Assembly: GCA_964482395.1 (NCBI GenBank)
Contig: CAYZXK010000008.1
Coordinates: 1 to 12,456 of the forward strand
DNA length: 12,456 nucleotides
Origin: CAYZXK01 sp964482395
GTDB taxonomy: Bacteria > Planctomycetota > Phycisphaerae > UBA1845 > Fen-1342
Direction: 5' to 3'
Shown here: positions 1 to 8,404 of the stretch, piece by piece
Position numbering within the stretch: the first letter of the stretch is position 1
How the letters are laid out: each line of letters begins with the position of its first letter
The notes under the pieces: generated by a model
What the model saw: the letters and a program-made list of their open reading frames with translations, nothing else
The model's database searches: none
What the model was told of the DNA's origin: nothing
Made by a program: the position numbers and the translations under genes

Positions 1-42
1 GGTAACTGGCGTCCGCTCCAAATCCGCCGCTACGATCCTCAT
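1..42 (-). CDS. 5' end of an unidentified leftward gene (partial)
   Basis: On the minus strand an ATG at 42-40 opens a frame of 14 codons (MRIVAADLERTPVT) that continues off the left edge. It is supported by a near-perfect ribosome site, AAGGAGG at 57-51, eight bases before the ATG. The fragment begins with a short hydrophobic strand (RIVAAD), as many Rossmann-like or alpha/beta enzymes do, but it is too short to assign a family. The gene is divergent from the nucleotidyltransferase-fold gene at 405, so the 362-nt gap between them should hold promoters for both. I am fairly sure it is a real gene start and have no view on its function. Confidence 0.7.
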   Translation of the reverse strand, partial: MRIVAADLERTPVT

Positions 43-404
43 GGGCGTGTCCTCCTTGTCTGTTAATTCAATATGGGCCAGAGGATACGCCCTTCCTACG
101 CCTCGGCAACGAGATTACACACGAAAGGATACGCCACCCGGACCGGTCGCAGACTTGATGCGACCATGCATTGGACATAGGCTGATTGTCCGGCCCGCCA
201 GAAGCTTCGGCAGATGACCCACTGCCGGCCGACAACTCGAAGGCGCGCTTCTAGACCGCGTGCCCGAACCGAGTATGCGAGCCAGAGCCGAGTCGGCCCC
301 GAAAACCCGCGAACCTTGTCGCCCGCGGCGGCCGATCGGGTCGGATTAGTGGTTCTGGCGGGGTTAGGAAGCGGCCGCGGTGCGGCTGATAGGCAAGACT
401 GGTC
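43..404. other. Divergent intergenic region with no convincing gene
   Basis: This 362-nt gap separates two divergent genes. I see no RNA gene and no coding frame with a ribosome site. It contains the 9-mer GGATACGCC twice in direct orientation (83-91 and 127-135), 44 nt apart. AT-rich sequence sits at 61-75 just upstream of the leftward gene and could hold its -10 element. No clear -35/-10 pair stands out on either strand. Confidence 0.5.
51..57 (-). promoter_or_regulatory. Ribosome binding site of the left-edge gene
   Basis: The minus strand reads AAGGAGG with an 8-nt spacer to the ATG at 42. It is one of the two best Shine-Dalgarno matches in the window (the other precedes feoA) and is the main reason for calling a gene at the left edge. 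Confidence 0.75.
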
Positions 405-1151
405 ATGACCGAATCGCACTTGCGCCTGGCCGAGCTGCCCGCCAATACGCGGGCCGCCTTCGAGGAGCTGGCCCGACAGCTCGAGCGGCACGCCGGCCCG
501 AACTTGCTGGCGCTGACTGCGTTCGGCGGGTGGCTGGCCGAAGACCCGTTGTTTGCCGGGACGCCGGCCAGCAGCGTGGCGGTGCTGGACCACTTCGATC
601 TGGGCATGTTGGATGGCCTGGCCCGGGAGGGGACGCGTCTGGGTCGGCGTGGTCTGCGGGCACCGTTGATCATGACGCCCAGCTATATCGCCGCCTCCTG
701 CGACGTGTTTCCGCTCGAACTGCTGGAAATCCAGCAGTTGCACGTCACGCTGCTGGGCGACGACCACTTCGCGACCCTGAGCTTCAAGTCGGCAGACCTC
801 CGGCTCCAGTGTGAGCGCGAGCTTAAGAGCCAGCTCATCAGTCTGCGTCAGGGTCTGCTGTCGGCGGCCGGTCGTCGCAAGCCGCTGGAAGCGCTGTGTC
901 GTGGGGAGCTGGAGCGCCTGATGCGGGTGCTGCGGGGCCTGCTTCAGCTGGCGGGCGTCTCGCCGGCCCGGCAGTCGGCGGAGCTGGTGACCCAACTTGC
1001 CCAACACGCCGGTCTGGAGCTGGCGGGGCTCAAGCGGCTGCTGGCGCACTTTCGATCCCCCAACTTCGAGCGATTCCAAGCCTTCTACCAGGATCTCAGC
1101 ACGCTGGCGGAGTATGCGGACAAGCTTGGATCAGGACCGGACGCGACCTGA
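405..1151 (+). CDS. Nucleotidyltransferase-fold protein, probably catalytically dead
   Basis: The 248-aa product has no signal peptide or membrane segment. Residues 100-149 (CDVFPLELLEIQ..., GDD at 118-120, LRLQCERELKSQL) match, from memory, a family annotated as nucleotidyltransferase domain-containing protein, in which an FPIEFLDI-like strand and LRLQCEREL follow a GSxARGDF...SDxNVL active site. Here that site is degenerate: FGGW at 40-43 replaces the G-S signature and SSVAVL at 56-61 replaces SDxNVL, so both metal-binding acids are absent. An all-helical, Leu/Arg-rich tail (160-240) ends the protein. The ATG has no strong ribosome site, but an in-frame stop at 390 leaves little room upstream. 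The gene lies ahead of the TPM and lemA genes on the same strand, with a 363-nt gap. The role is unknown; it could be a regulatory or scaffolding relic of the enzyme. Confidence 0.75.
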   Translation: MTESHLRLAELPANTRAAFEELARQLERHAGPNLLALTAFGGWLAEDPLFAGTPASSVAVLDHFDLGMLDGLAREGTRLGRRGLRAPLIMTPSYIAASCDVFPLELLEIQQLHVTLLGDDHFATLSFKSADLRLQCERELKSQLISLRQGLLSAAGRRKPLEALCRGELERLMRVLRGLLQLAGVSPARQSAELVTQLAQHAGLELAGLKRLLAHFRSPNFERFQAFYQDLSTLAEYADKLGSGPDAT

Positions 1152-1514
1152 GCTGACGGGCGGGCACTGGCCGGTTGGCACACTACGCGCCGATCAACAC
1201 GCATTCAGCCACAAGCCCCCGTCCAATCCGGGCCGGCCCGATCCGGTCAGCGCCCCGACCGGTCTCGTCAGGGCCGGTGCCCATCTGCTCAGGACCTTAA
1301 GCGCGGGCACGGGGTCGAGTGAGCGTCGGCTTAACGGAGGAACTGTTAGCTGGGCGGTCGCCGGCCGCCTGGTTGTTCGGTGGCGGTCGTGGCCCTGATA
1401 CGGTGTCGCGTTTTGGGCGGGGCAGATCGCGGTCCTGATGCGGAACCGGATTATAAACAAACTTTCAGCATGGAATCGGCTGCGCTGCTCTGGCCCTGTA
1501 CGATGATCGCCACT
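1152..1514 (+). other. Intergenic region upstream of the TPM-domain gene
   Basis: This 363-nt stretch has no supported gene. It holds a 6-bp perfect hairpin (CCGGTC at 1243-1248, GACCGG at 1257-1262, 8-nt loop) without a T-run, so it is not a convincing terminator. An AT-rich island at 1451-1464 contains TATAAA and is the only promoter-like spot. A frame continuous with the TPM gene extends back to about 1380 but looks non-coding, being Arg/Gly-rich and lacking a signal peptide. Confidence 0.5.
1452..1457 (+). promoter_or_regulatory. Possible -10 element of the TPM gene
   Basis: TATAAA stands out in very GC-rich surroundings, 58 nt before the ATG chosen for the TPM gene. No good TTGACA-like hexamer lies 16-18 nt upstream, so only the -10 half is supported. 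If real, transcription would begin near 1464. That leaves almost no leader for the ATG at 1470 and favours a start at 1515 or 1536. Confidence 0.25.
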
Positions 1515-2415
<901 letters not shown>

Positions 2416-2426
<11 letters not shown>

Positions 2427-3093
2427 CACGTGCCCAAAATGCGGAAGTCTGGTTTCGCCCGCGGCGAAGTTCTGCAACAACTGCGGCCAGGTCCTGCTAA
2501 CCAAAAGCCGCTCAGGCCTCGGCGGTACGCTCCTGGCCCTCGTGTTCGCCCTGTCCGTCGTGGCCTTGGTCGTCGGCGGCTGCATCTACGGCGGCTACAA
2601 CAAGGCCATTCGCCTGGACGAAAACGTCAAGAGCAGTTGGGCCCAGGTCGAGAATGTCCTGCAACGCCGTTACGACCTGATTCCAAACCTGGTCGAGACC
2701 GTCAAGGGCTATGCGTCGCACGAGCAGGAGATATTCACCGAAGTCGCCCAGAGCCGAACCAGGTATTTCCAGGCCGGGACGCAGACTGAGAAAGTTGAGG
2801 CGGCCAACGGGGTGGAGCGGGCCCTGTCGCGGCTATTGATGCTCCGCGAGCAGTACCCCGAGCTAAAGGCCCAGAGCAGCTTCCTGGCACTTCAGGACGA
2901 GCTTTCCGGCAGCGAGAACCGGATCGCCGTCGAGCGCAGGCGCTACAACGATGCGGTCCGCGAGCTGAACACCTACTGCCGCGGTTTTCCGAGTCGAGTG
3001 TATGCCCGGTGGGCCGGCGTCAAGCCCGCCGAGTACTTCGACGTCCCGCAGGAAGCCCAGCAAGTCCCCAAGGTCGACTTCGGCAAGAAATGA
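2416..3093 (+). CDS. lemA: LemA-family membrane protein with N-terminal zinc ribbon
   Basis: The product is 225 aa from GTG 2416. Residues 6-23 form a zinc ribbon with CPKC at 6-9 and CNNC at 20-23. A single membrane helix follows (about 35-57). Then comes the LemA domain with its hallmark RLDENVKSSWAQVENVLQRR and DLIPNLVETVKGYASHE, ending RVYARWAGVKPAEYFDVPQE. LemA proteins are helical-bundle envelope proteins of uncertain function, often beside TPM/YgcG proteins. The zinc ribbon should lie on the side of the membrane opposite the helical domain. The GTG start is backed by GGAGG eight bases upstream and overlaps the TPM stop by 11 nt, so coupled translation is likely. An ATG at 2230 in the same frame would add a Glu/Ala/Ser-rich stretch produced by the repeat and is rejected. 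The stop is 13 nt from the convergent priA stop. Confidence 0.92.
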
Positions 3094-3106
3094 TCCTGGG
3101 CCGCCC

Positions 3107-5314
3107 CTACAGCAGATCGACCGGGTCAACGTCGATCGTGAAACGCCGGACCCGCGGCAGCAGCGTCCGGTCGTGGAGCGTCTGGCTCACCAGATCCTGC
3201 AAACTGGCCCCCCGTGGCCCGCGCACCATCACCTGATACCGGAGCATGCCGCGCACTTGCCGCACCACGCACGGTTCGGCCGGATCCACCCGCAGGCCGG
3301 CATGAACCCGCCCAGCCCGCGCCCGCAAACCTTCAGCCAGACGCTCCGCTTCCTGACGCGCCCGGCCCGGACGCGGGTCGGCGAGAACCAGGCGGGCCAT
3401 TCGCGCGATGGGCGGGCAGAAGAACTGCCGCCGAAATTTAAGCTCCTCCGAGGCGAAGGACTCGTAGTCCATTCGCAAAGCATGCCGAATGACCAACGTG
3501 GGGGGCCCGGCGGTCTGGATCAACGCCACTGACCCGCCGCTTCGACGACCCGCCCGTCCCACCACCTGAACCAGCAACTGGAAAACCCGCTCGGCAGCTC
3601 GCAGGTCCGGCAGCGAGAGACCCGCATCGGCATCAATGACGCCCACCAGGCGCACCCCGGGGAAATCCAGCCCTTTGGCCACCATTTGCGTCCCCAGCAG
3701 AATGTCGGCCTGCCCGCTCTCGAAACCATCCAAGGCCGCCTGGTAATCCTCTCGCCGACGCATGGTATCACGGTCCAACCGCAGCCATCTGGCCTGCGGG
3801 AAGGTTTCTCGCAGTTCCTGTTCCAGTCGCTGGATTGCCAGGCCGGTCCGGTCCAGCGGGCCGCCACAGGTGTCGTCCAGGCAGCGTGCCGGACGGTCGG
3901 CCCGCCCGCCGCAACGGTGGCATTTGAGCACCTGCTCGGCCTGATGGTAGACCAGGTGCGTCCCGCAGCGCTGGCAGTCCAGCATCAGCCCGCATCTGCG
4001 GCAGCGCAGGTAGGTGGCATAACCACGGCGGTTGTGCAGAAGAATTGCCTGGCCGCCGCCCGCCAGCGTCTGCTCGATCCGCTCGCGCAACTGAGGCGAG
4101 ATCAGGCCACCGCAACCGGGTCGGTCGTCGGTTGCGGACACCAGGTGGACGGCCGGCGGCACCGCGCCCGGCACCCGCTCGGGCATGCGCACCAGCTCAT
4201 AGTGTCGGCGGTGCTGCGCGTTATACCAGCTTTCCAGCGACGGCGTAGCCGACCCCAGCACCACCGGCACACGCTCAAGCTGCCCACGCTTGACCGCCAC
4301 GTCGCGCGCGTGATAGAAGGGTGCCGCCAGGTTCTTGAAACTGCTCTCCTGCTCCTCATCCACGATGATCAGCCCCAGCCGGGGACAGGGCGCGAACACC
4401 GCAGTCCGCGTGCCGATCACCACCTCGGCTCGGCCTTCGGCCACGGCGGCCAGCGTTTCGGCCCGCAATCGAGTCGGAAGCTGCCCGTGCAGCACCGCCA
4501 CCCGGTCGAACCGCCGGCTCAGACGTTCGACCAGTTGGGTGGTCAGCGCAATCTCCGGCACCAGCAGGATGGCCTGTCGCCCCCGACTGATCACCGCCCG
4601 CATCAGACGCACGTATACCTCGGTTTTCCCGCTTCCCGGCACACCCCACAGCAGGAAGGCCCGGAATGGGTCCGGGCAGTCCAGCGCGGCAGCGATCCGT
4701 TCATAAGCCTGCCGCTGATGGGTGGTCAGATCGAAAGCGTCCTCCGGGCAACTGCCGCTCCGCCGGTGCAGGTCGATGCCCGATTCGGGGACCGCCTCCA
4801 CCTGGCGCTGACATTCCAGCACGCCCATCTTGCACAGCGCCTCCAGCGTGCTGCGACTCACCCGGGCCTCCCTGAGAACCTCCGGGCACGGACGCGGTCG
4901 GGAGCCGATCGCGGCCAGCAACGCCGATTGCTTGGGCGTAAGCGGTCTGGTCGGATGGACGCCGGTCACCCGCACGTATCTGATCGTCCGGACTCGCGGC
5001 TTGCGTACCGCCGTGGGCAGGATGACGGAAAAAGCTTTCCAGGGCGGGCAAACGTAGTACTCGCTGACCCACAGCCCCAGTTCGATCAGTGAACCGGTCA
5101 GCCAGGGCACCCCCGGCTGTGCGGACCACACCGGCCTGAGGCTGTGGTCCCAGGGCCGTTCGGTCACCCGCACGCATAAACCCGTCGCCCGTGTCTGCCC
5201 CCGGCCGAACGGCACTACCAGGCTGGCCCCCGGGCGGACAATGTCCTTGAGGGCTTCGGGGACGGCGTAGCTGTGCAGCCGGGCCGTCGGCCCCTTCACC
5301 GCGACCTCGGCCAC
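3107..5314 (-). CDS. priA: Primosomal protein N' (replication restart helicase PriA)
   Basis: PriA is a superfamily 2 helicase that binds abandoned forks and starts primosome reloading. From GTG 5314 the protein is 735 aa, close to the usual length. Visible parts are an N-terminal DNA-binding domain (VAEVAVKGP..., YAVP, VPFGRG), Walker A GVPGSGKTE at 224-232, DEEQ at 319-322, YHARDVA, eight zinc-site cysteines (438, 441, 447, 450, 465, 468, 478, 483), GTQMVAKGLDFP at 541-552 and QVVGRAGR at 583-590. With this start the Walker lysine is residue 230 and the cysteines fall within a few residues of the E. coli positions, which strongly supports it. The open frame runs back to a TTG at 5557, but those 81 residues do not look like PriA. 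Two oddities are DEEQ for the usual DEEH, and CxxxxC rather than CxxC in the last cysteine pair. No ribosome site is evident at the GTG. Confidence 0.93.
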   Translation of the reverse strand: MAEVAVKGPTARLHSYAVPEALKDIVRPGASLVVPFGRGQTRATGLCVRVTERPWDHSLRPVWSAQPGVPWLTGSLIELGLWVSEYYVCPPWKAFSVILPTAVRKPRVRTIRYVRVTGVHPTRPLTPKQSALLAAIGSRPRPCPEVLREARVSRSTLEALCKMGVLECQRQVEAVPESGIDLHRRSGSCPEDAFDLTTHQRQAYERIAAALDCPDPFRAFLLWGVPGSGKTEVYVRLMRAVISRGRQAILLVPEIALTTQLVERLSRRFDRVAVLHGQLPTRLRAETLAAVAEGRAEVVIGTRTAVFAPCPRLGLIIVDEEQESSFKNLAAPFYHARDVAVKRGQLERVPVVLGSATPSLESWYNAQHRRHYELVRMPERVPGAVPPAVHLVSATDDRPGCGGLISPQLRERIEQTLAGGGQAILLHNRRGYATYLRCRRCGLMLDCQRCGTHLVYHQAEQVLKCHRCGGRADRPARCLDDTCGGPLDRTGLAIQRLEQELRETFPQARWLRLDRDTMRRREDYQAALDGFESGQADILLGTQMVAKGLDFPGVRLVGVIDADAGLSLPDLRAAERVFQLLVQVVGRAGRRSGGSVALIQTAGPPTLVIRHALRMDYESFASEELKFRRQFFCPPIARMARLVLADPRPGRARQEAERLAEGLRARAGRVHAGLRVDPAEPCVVRQVRGMLRYQVMVRGPRGASLQDLVSQTLHDRTLLPRVRRFTIDVDPVDLL

Positions 5315-5545
5315 CAGATGGGATCCAGCCCGGCCTTCGGCCGGGACCAGCCACAACTGTCGTCCGCGAGGCGTACTGGCTTGGTTCACACCCAGGCCAA
5401 TCCTGTTGGTTATCGGCCAACGGCCCGGCTTGGGCCCTGATTCGATCGGGCGGCCCGGGAGCAGGACCGATATATCCGCCCTGAGCCGCGAGCCGGCCGG
5501 CGCTAATTGGAACCGCGACCCGGTCCAGTCGATCTCACCTGGAGC

Positions 5546-5553
5546 AGTATAAC
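5546..5553. promoter_or_regulatory. Possible overlapping divergent -10 elements between priA and the GGDEF gene
   Basis: The octamer AGTATAAC reads TATAAC on the plus strand (5548-5553) and TATACT on the minus strand (5551-5546). Both resemble -10 hexamers and point towards the two divergent genes. Neither has a good -35 hexamer at 16-18 nt, so support is weak. If both act, the two promoters would exclude each other. Confidence 0.22.
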
Positions 5554-5590
5554 GCAAGCGTGAAAGCGGTCGGTGTCAGGCAGCCGTCCG

Positions 5591-6712
5591 ATGGGTGAGC
5601 AAAAAGGCCGCATCGCCATCATTGACGACGATTCGTCCGCCCGCAAGCTGTTGCAACGTCAGCTTGAGGGAACCGGATATCAGGTTTTCGCCTTCAGCGA
5701 CGGCCGGGCCGCCCTCCAGCCCATCTGCAAGATGGGCAGTGGCATCGTTATCGCCGACTGGTCCATGCCTGGAATGGACGGCTTGGAGCTGTGTCGGGCC
5801 GTCCGAGAACTCCAGACCATGCAGGCTCTGGGCCGTATTCACTTCATTCTGCTGACGGCGTTCAACGAGAAGGACAAGGTAATCGAGGGGTTCGCCGCCG
5901 GAGCCGATGACTACCTGACCAAGCCGTATCACCCGGGCGAGCTGCTAGCCCGCGTGCGAGTCGGCGAGCGCATGCTCCGATTGCAGGAGGAGCTCCTGCG
6001 GCGCAACATCGAGGTGCAGAAAGCCAACGCCCAGATGGCGGCCCTGGCGGCCAAACTCGATCACTTGGCTAACACCGATGTCCTGACCGATCTGCCTAAT
6101 CGCCGTTGTCTGTTCGAGCGCTATCAAGCCGCCTGGGAAACGTCCCGCCGACGCGGGGAGCCGCTCAGTTGCGTCATGCTCGACTTGGACCGGTTCAAAA
6201 AGGTCAACGACACCTACGGCCACGCCGCCGGTGACCAGGTACTCAAGAGCGTGGCTGCCGCCATCCGCAGGCACGCCCGCCAGCCGGAGCTATGCGGCCG
6301 CTTCGGCGGCGAGGAATTCATGCTGGTGCTGCCGGCCACGTCCAGTTCGGCCGCAGCCGAGGTGGCCGAGGAGATGCGGACCGACATCCACGCCCAACCG
6401 ATCCTCTGCGGATCGACCCGCATCCCGGTGACTGTGAGCTGCGGCGTGGCTGAAGCGACGGCCGACATGGCCAGCCCGGACGAACTCCTGCGCGGGGCCG
6501 ACGCCATGCTTTACTTGGCTAAGGAGCATGGCCGCAACCAGACCTGGGTGCTGGCCCCGGACGGCCAGGGGTACCCAGCCCGTCCGCCCAGCCAACCCGC
6601 CGCCGAGCCTTCTCCATCCCTGCCCCCAGGGCCCGCCACCACGCGCCAATGCAGCCGCCCGCCACTGGAAGCGATACAATCCCAGCATGCGGATTCTGCT
6701 AACCAACGATGA
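5591..6712 (+). CDS. Response regulator with diguanylate cyclase (REC-GGDEF)
   Basis: The protein should make cyclic di-GMP in the cytoplasm under control of phosphorylation. A receiver domain (about 6-122) has acid-pocket D12/D13, phosphoacceptor D56 (IADWSMPGMDG), T89 and K111 (KPYHPGE). A helical stalk (about 125-160, with QEELL and KANAQMAALAAKL) joins it to a GGDEF domain (161-320) beginning DVLTDLPNRR, with LDLDRF metal residues and an intact GGEEF at 239-243. The inhibitory I-site expected as RxxD five residues before GGEEF reads RQPE (230-233), so feedback inhibition may be weak. The tail from 322 is Pro-rich and overlaps surE by 26 nt. I chose the ATG at 5591 (373 aa); a GTG at 5573 adds six residues. 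Neither has a strong ribosome site. The cognate kinase is not in the window. Confidence 0.93.
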   Translation: MGEQKGRIAIIDDDSSARKLLQRQLEGTGYQVFAFSDGRAALQPICKMGSGIVIADWSMPGMDGLELCRAVRELQTMQALGRIHFILLTAFNEKDKVIEGFAAGADDYLTKPYHPGELLARVRVGERMLRLQEELLRRNIEVQKANAQMAALAAKLDHLANTDVLTDLPNRRCLFERYQAAWETSRRRGEPLSCVMLDLDRFKKVNDTYGHAAGDQVLKSVAAAIRRHARQPELCGRFGGEEFMLVLPATSSSAAAEVAEEMRTDIHAQPILCGSTRIPVTVSCGVAEATADMASPDELLRGADAMLYLAKEHGRNQTWVLAPDGQGYPARPPSQPAAEPSPSLPPGPATTRQCSRPPLEAIQSQHADSANQR

Positions 6713-7451
6713 CGGCATCCTGGCCCCAGGCATCGAAGCACTTTATCGGGCGGTTGCGGACCTGGGACAGGTCGATGTGGTCGCGCCCGATGACTCCCAG
6801 TCCGGCGTCGGACACGCCATTTCGGTGTTGAAGCCGATGCTGGTGCGACGGGTACACGTCAAGAACTTATTCCACGGGTGGAGTGTGGCTGGGCGGCCGG
6901 CCGACTGCGTGAAGCTGGCCATGATGGAACTGCTGGACCGACGGCCTGACCTGGTGCTGAGTGGAATAAACGCGGGCGCCAATACCGGCGTCAACGTGCT
7001 GTACAGCGGCACGATCGCCGGCGCGGTCGAAGGAGCCTTGTTCGGCATATTATCAGTCGCGTTCTCGCTGGAGCTTTCGGACGAACTGGACTTCGACGCG
7101 GCGGCAAGCGTGGCCCGCAAGATCCTGGACCACATCCTGGCAGCCGCTCCGCAGCCCGGCACCTGCCTGAGCGTCAATATCCCGGCCCTGGACAAGGGCC
7201 GGCCGCGGGGGGTCAGGTGCTGCCGACAGGCACCAGTCAACTGGGAGGAGCACTACGAAAAACGCCCGGACGGCTCGGGCCATACCATCTACTGGCTGGA
7301 CGGACGGCTGCCCGATGATGATGGCTGCCCCGATAGCGACCTGGCCGCCCTGCGTGCCGGGTACGTTACTATCACTCCGCTGCGCGGCGACCTAACCGAC
7401 CAGGCCCAGCTCGAGCAGGTCGCGAGCTGGCCCTGGCCGCAATCTTTCTAG
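6687..7451 (+). CDS. surE: 5'/3'-nucleotidase SurE
   Basis: SurE removes phosphate from nucleoside 5'- and 3'-monophosphates and some short polyphosphates, using a divalent metal in the cytoplasm. The 254-aa product opens MRILLTNDDG, and its metal-site residues D8, D9, S39 (DSQSG) and N95 (SGIN) sit at exactly the positions known from Thermotoga SurE. PADCVKLA (71-78) and YSGTIAGAVEGALFG (106-120) are also family hallmarks. The start is the ATG at 6687, which lies inside the end of the GGDEF gene (26-nt overlap). An upstream in-frame extension to 6528 is only the shadow of that gene. A weak GGAAG at 6667-6671 is 15 nt from the ATG. TACAAT at 6675-6680 resembles a -10 but is too close to serve a normal leader. 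The gene converges on the lipoprotein gene at 7590. Confidence 0.96.
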   Translation: MRILLTNDDGILAPGIEALYRAVADLGQVDVVAPDDSQSGVGHAISVLKPMLVRRVHVKNLFHGWSVAGRPADCVKLAMMELLDRRPDLVLSGINAGANTGVNVLYSGTIAGAVEGALFGILSVAFSLELSDELDFDAAASVARKILDHILAAAPQPGTCLSVNIPALDKGRPRGVRCCRQAPVNWEEHYEKRPDGSGHTIYWLDGRLPDDDGCPDSDLAALRAGYVTITPLRGDLTDQAQLEQVASWPWPQSF

Positions 7452-7589
7452 CTGTGCGGCCCGGCGGTGCCGCCCGGTCGCCGTTTCGGCGTGGGGGCCG
7501 GCCGCGCGTCGGTCGGCGGGGGAACGCCCACCCCACCTTGACCCGGGTCGCCGAACGGTCAGAGCCCCCGTACCGCGCTGATCGGGTTT

Positions 7590-8183
7590 CTACTGGTCGG
7601 GCCGCCGGTCGCGGATAACTTCGAAATCGATCCGAAACCCCCCGGGCGCGTCGGGGTCCTCCACGAATGTGAAAATGACCCGGTCTTCGCAACTGTAGTC
7701 CAGGCCCAGCAGCAACTCGATCCCCTCCGCCGTCCCGCTGGTCGGCAGATTGGCCGCGTCGCTGCCGCTCACTGCCCGCGAGAAATGCACCACGCTGTCG
7801 AACGCCTCCGGCACGAAACTGTCGGTCAGATCGGCTCGGGCGGCCAGCACCCGGGCGACCAGAGCCTCGGTCCCGATGGCCAGATTGCGGGCACAATGCA
7901 GCGTGTAGACCTCGCTGACCGATTGTCGCGGGAGCACCAACTGATCCATCTCCACCACGGTCGGATCCTCTTCCACCGTGCGCGGCTGACGGTCCCACTC
8001 GTCCCAACTGCCGTAGGTGAACGCCGCATCCGCGGTGGTGTTATTGATGAATTGGACCGTGATGTCTCCCACCCGCTCCTTGGTCTGGTTAAGCACCACT
8101 GACTCCAGGCAGCCGGGCAATGGCACAGCGGCGGCGATCATCGCCGATAGCCGCACCACCACAGACAACCCGCCACCTCTCAT
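7590..8183 (-). CDS. Unrecognised predicted lipoprotein
   Basis: The 197-aa product begins MRGGGLSVVVRLSAMIAAA and reaches LPGC at 22-25, a plausible lipobox with an unusual proline at -2. After that it looks like a soluble, strand-rich domain (DITVQFINNTT, AAFTYGSW, VVEMDQLVLP, DRVIFTFVEDP, FRIDFEVI) with one further cysteine pair, in LHCARN and YSCED, that could form a disulfide. I do not recognise the family. The start at 8183 has GGTGGA six nt upstream; a GTG at 8204 would add seven residues. It is divergent from the exported protein at 8405 and convergent with surE, with a GC-rich 138-nt gap (7452-7589) that shows small hairpins but no T-run. Export to the envelope is the only inference I make. 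Confidence 0.7.
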   Translation of the reverse strand: MRGGGLSVVVRLSAMIAAAVPLPGCLESVVLNQTKERVGDITVQFINNTTADAAFTYGSWDEWDRQPRTVEEDPTVVEMDQLVLPRQSVSEVYTLHCARNLAIGTEALVARVLAARADLTDSFVPEAFDSVVHFSRAVSGSDAANLPTSGTAEGIELLLGLDYSCEDRVIFTFVEDPDAPGGFRIDFEVIRDRRPDQ

Positions 8184-8298
8184 CTCACGTCCACCAAGAA
8201 CCACGCGGCGTCATACTCACCTGATCGGCCGATTCGCACAGCCGGGCCGTCGCAACGGTAACCTCGGATTGCGCTCGCGCCAATCCCGCCTCGACCGC

Positions 8299-8327
8299 TT
8301 GACTGCCGCCCCGCGCGGACCGATAAA
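8299..8327 (+). promoter_or_regulatory. Sigma-70-type promoter of the exported Ig-like protein
   Basis: TTGACT (8299-8304, 5 of 6 consensus) and GATAAA (8322-8327, 4 of 6) are separated by exactly 17 nt. Transcription would begin near 8334, leaving a leader of about 70 nt that is occupied by two hairpins. This is the best-formed promoter in the window. Confidence 0.5.
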
Positions 8328-8339
8328 CTGTCTTGGCGG

Positions 8340-8381
8340 CAGCTTTGCGTCCGCAAGCTGGCTCCCGGGCGGCTCGGGAGC
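8340..8381 (+). promoter_or_regulatory. Two abutting hairpins in a 5' leader
   Basis: Hairpin 1 (8340-8360) pairs CAGCTT with AAGCTG, has one bulged T, a 2-bp GC extension and a GTCC loop. Hairpin 2 (8361-8381) is perfect: GCTCCCG pairs with CGGGAGC around a 7-nt loop. They touch without a gap and end 23 nt before the ATG at 8405. No T-run follows, so a classical terminator is unlikely. Both lie downstream of the predicted transcription start. Confidence 0.5.
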
Positions 8382-8404
8382 AGTCGCCGGCAAGTGGTCG
8401 ACCG

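Noticed and set aside
214..408. Small Arg-rich open frame before the first gene
   Set aside because: There is no ribosome site, the composition is Arg/Ala-rich like shadow frames, and it runs into the next gene's start.
96..1079. Long antisense open frame across the first gene (327 codons)
   Set aside because: It is Gln/Arg/Leu-rich with no domain signature, overlaps the recognisable nucleotidyltransferase-fold gene, and is typical of antisense frames in high-GC DNA.
3686..5092. 468-codon sense-strand frame opposite priA
   Set aside because: It is His/Gln/Arg-rich and unlike any family, while the opposite strand carries every PriA motif in order.
5315..5557. 81-residue N-terminal extension of PriA to a TTG
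   Set aside because: The residues do not resemble PriA. With the GTG at 5314 the Walker lysine and the zinc cysteines fall at positions very close to those known in E. coli, and the TTG lies only 15 nt from the divergent gene.
6528..6686. Extended N-terminus of SurE
   Set aside because: It is the out-of-frame shadow of the cyclase's C-terminus. SurE begins with the canonical MRILLTNDDG at 6687.
7456..7478. GC-rich imperfect hairpin after surE as a terminator
   Set aside because: The stem is short or mismatched with a very small loop and is not followed by a T-run.
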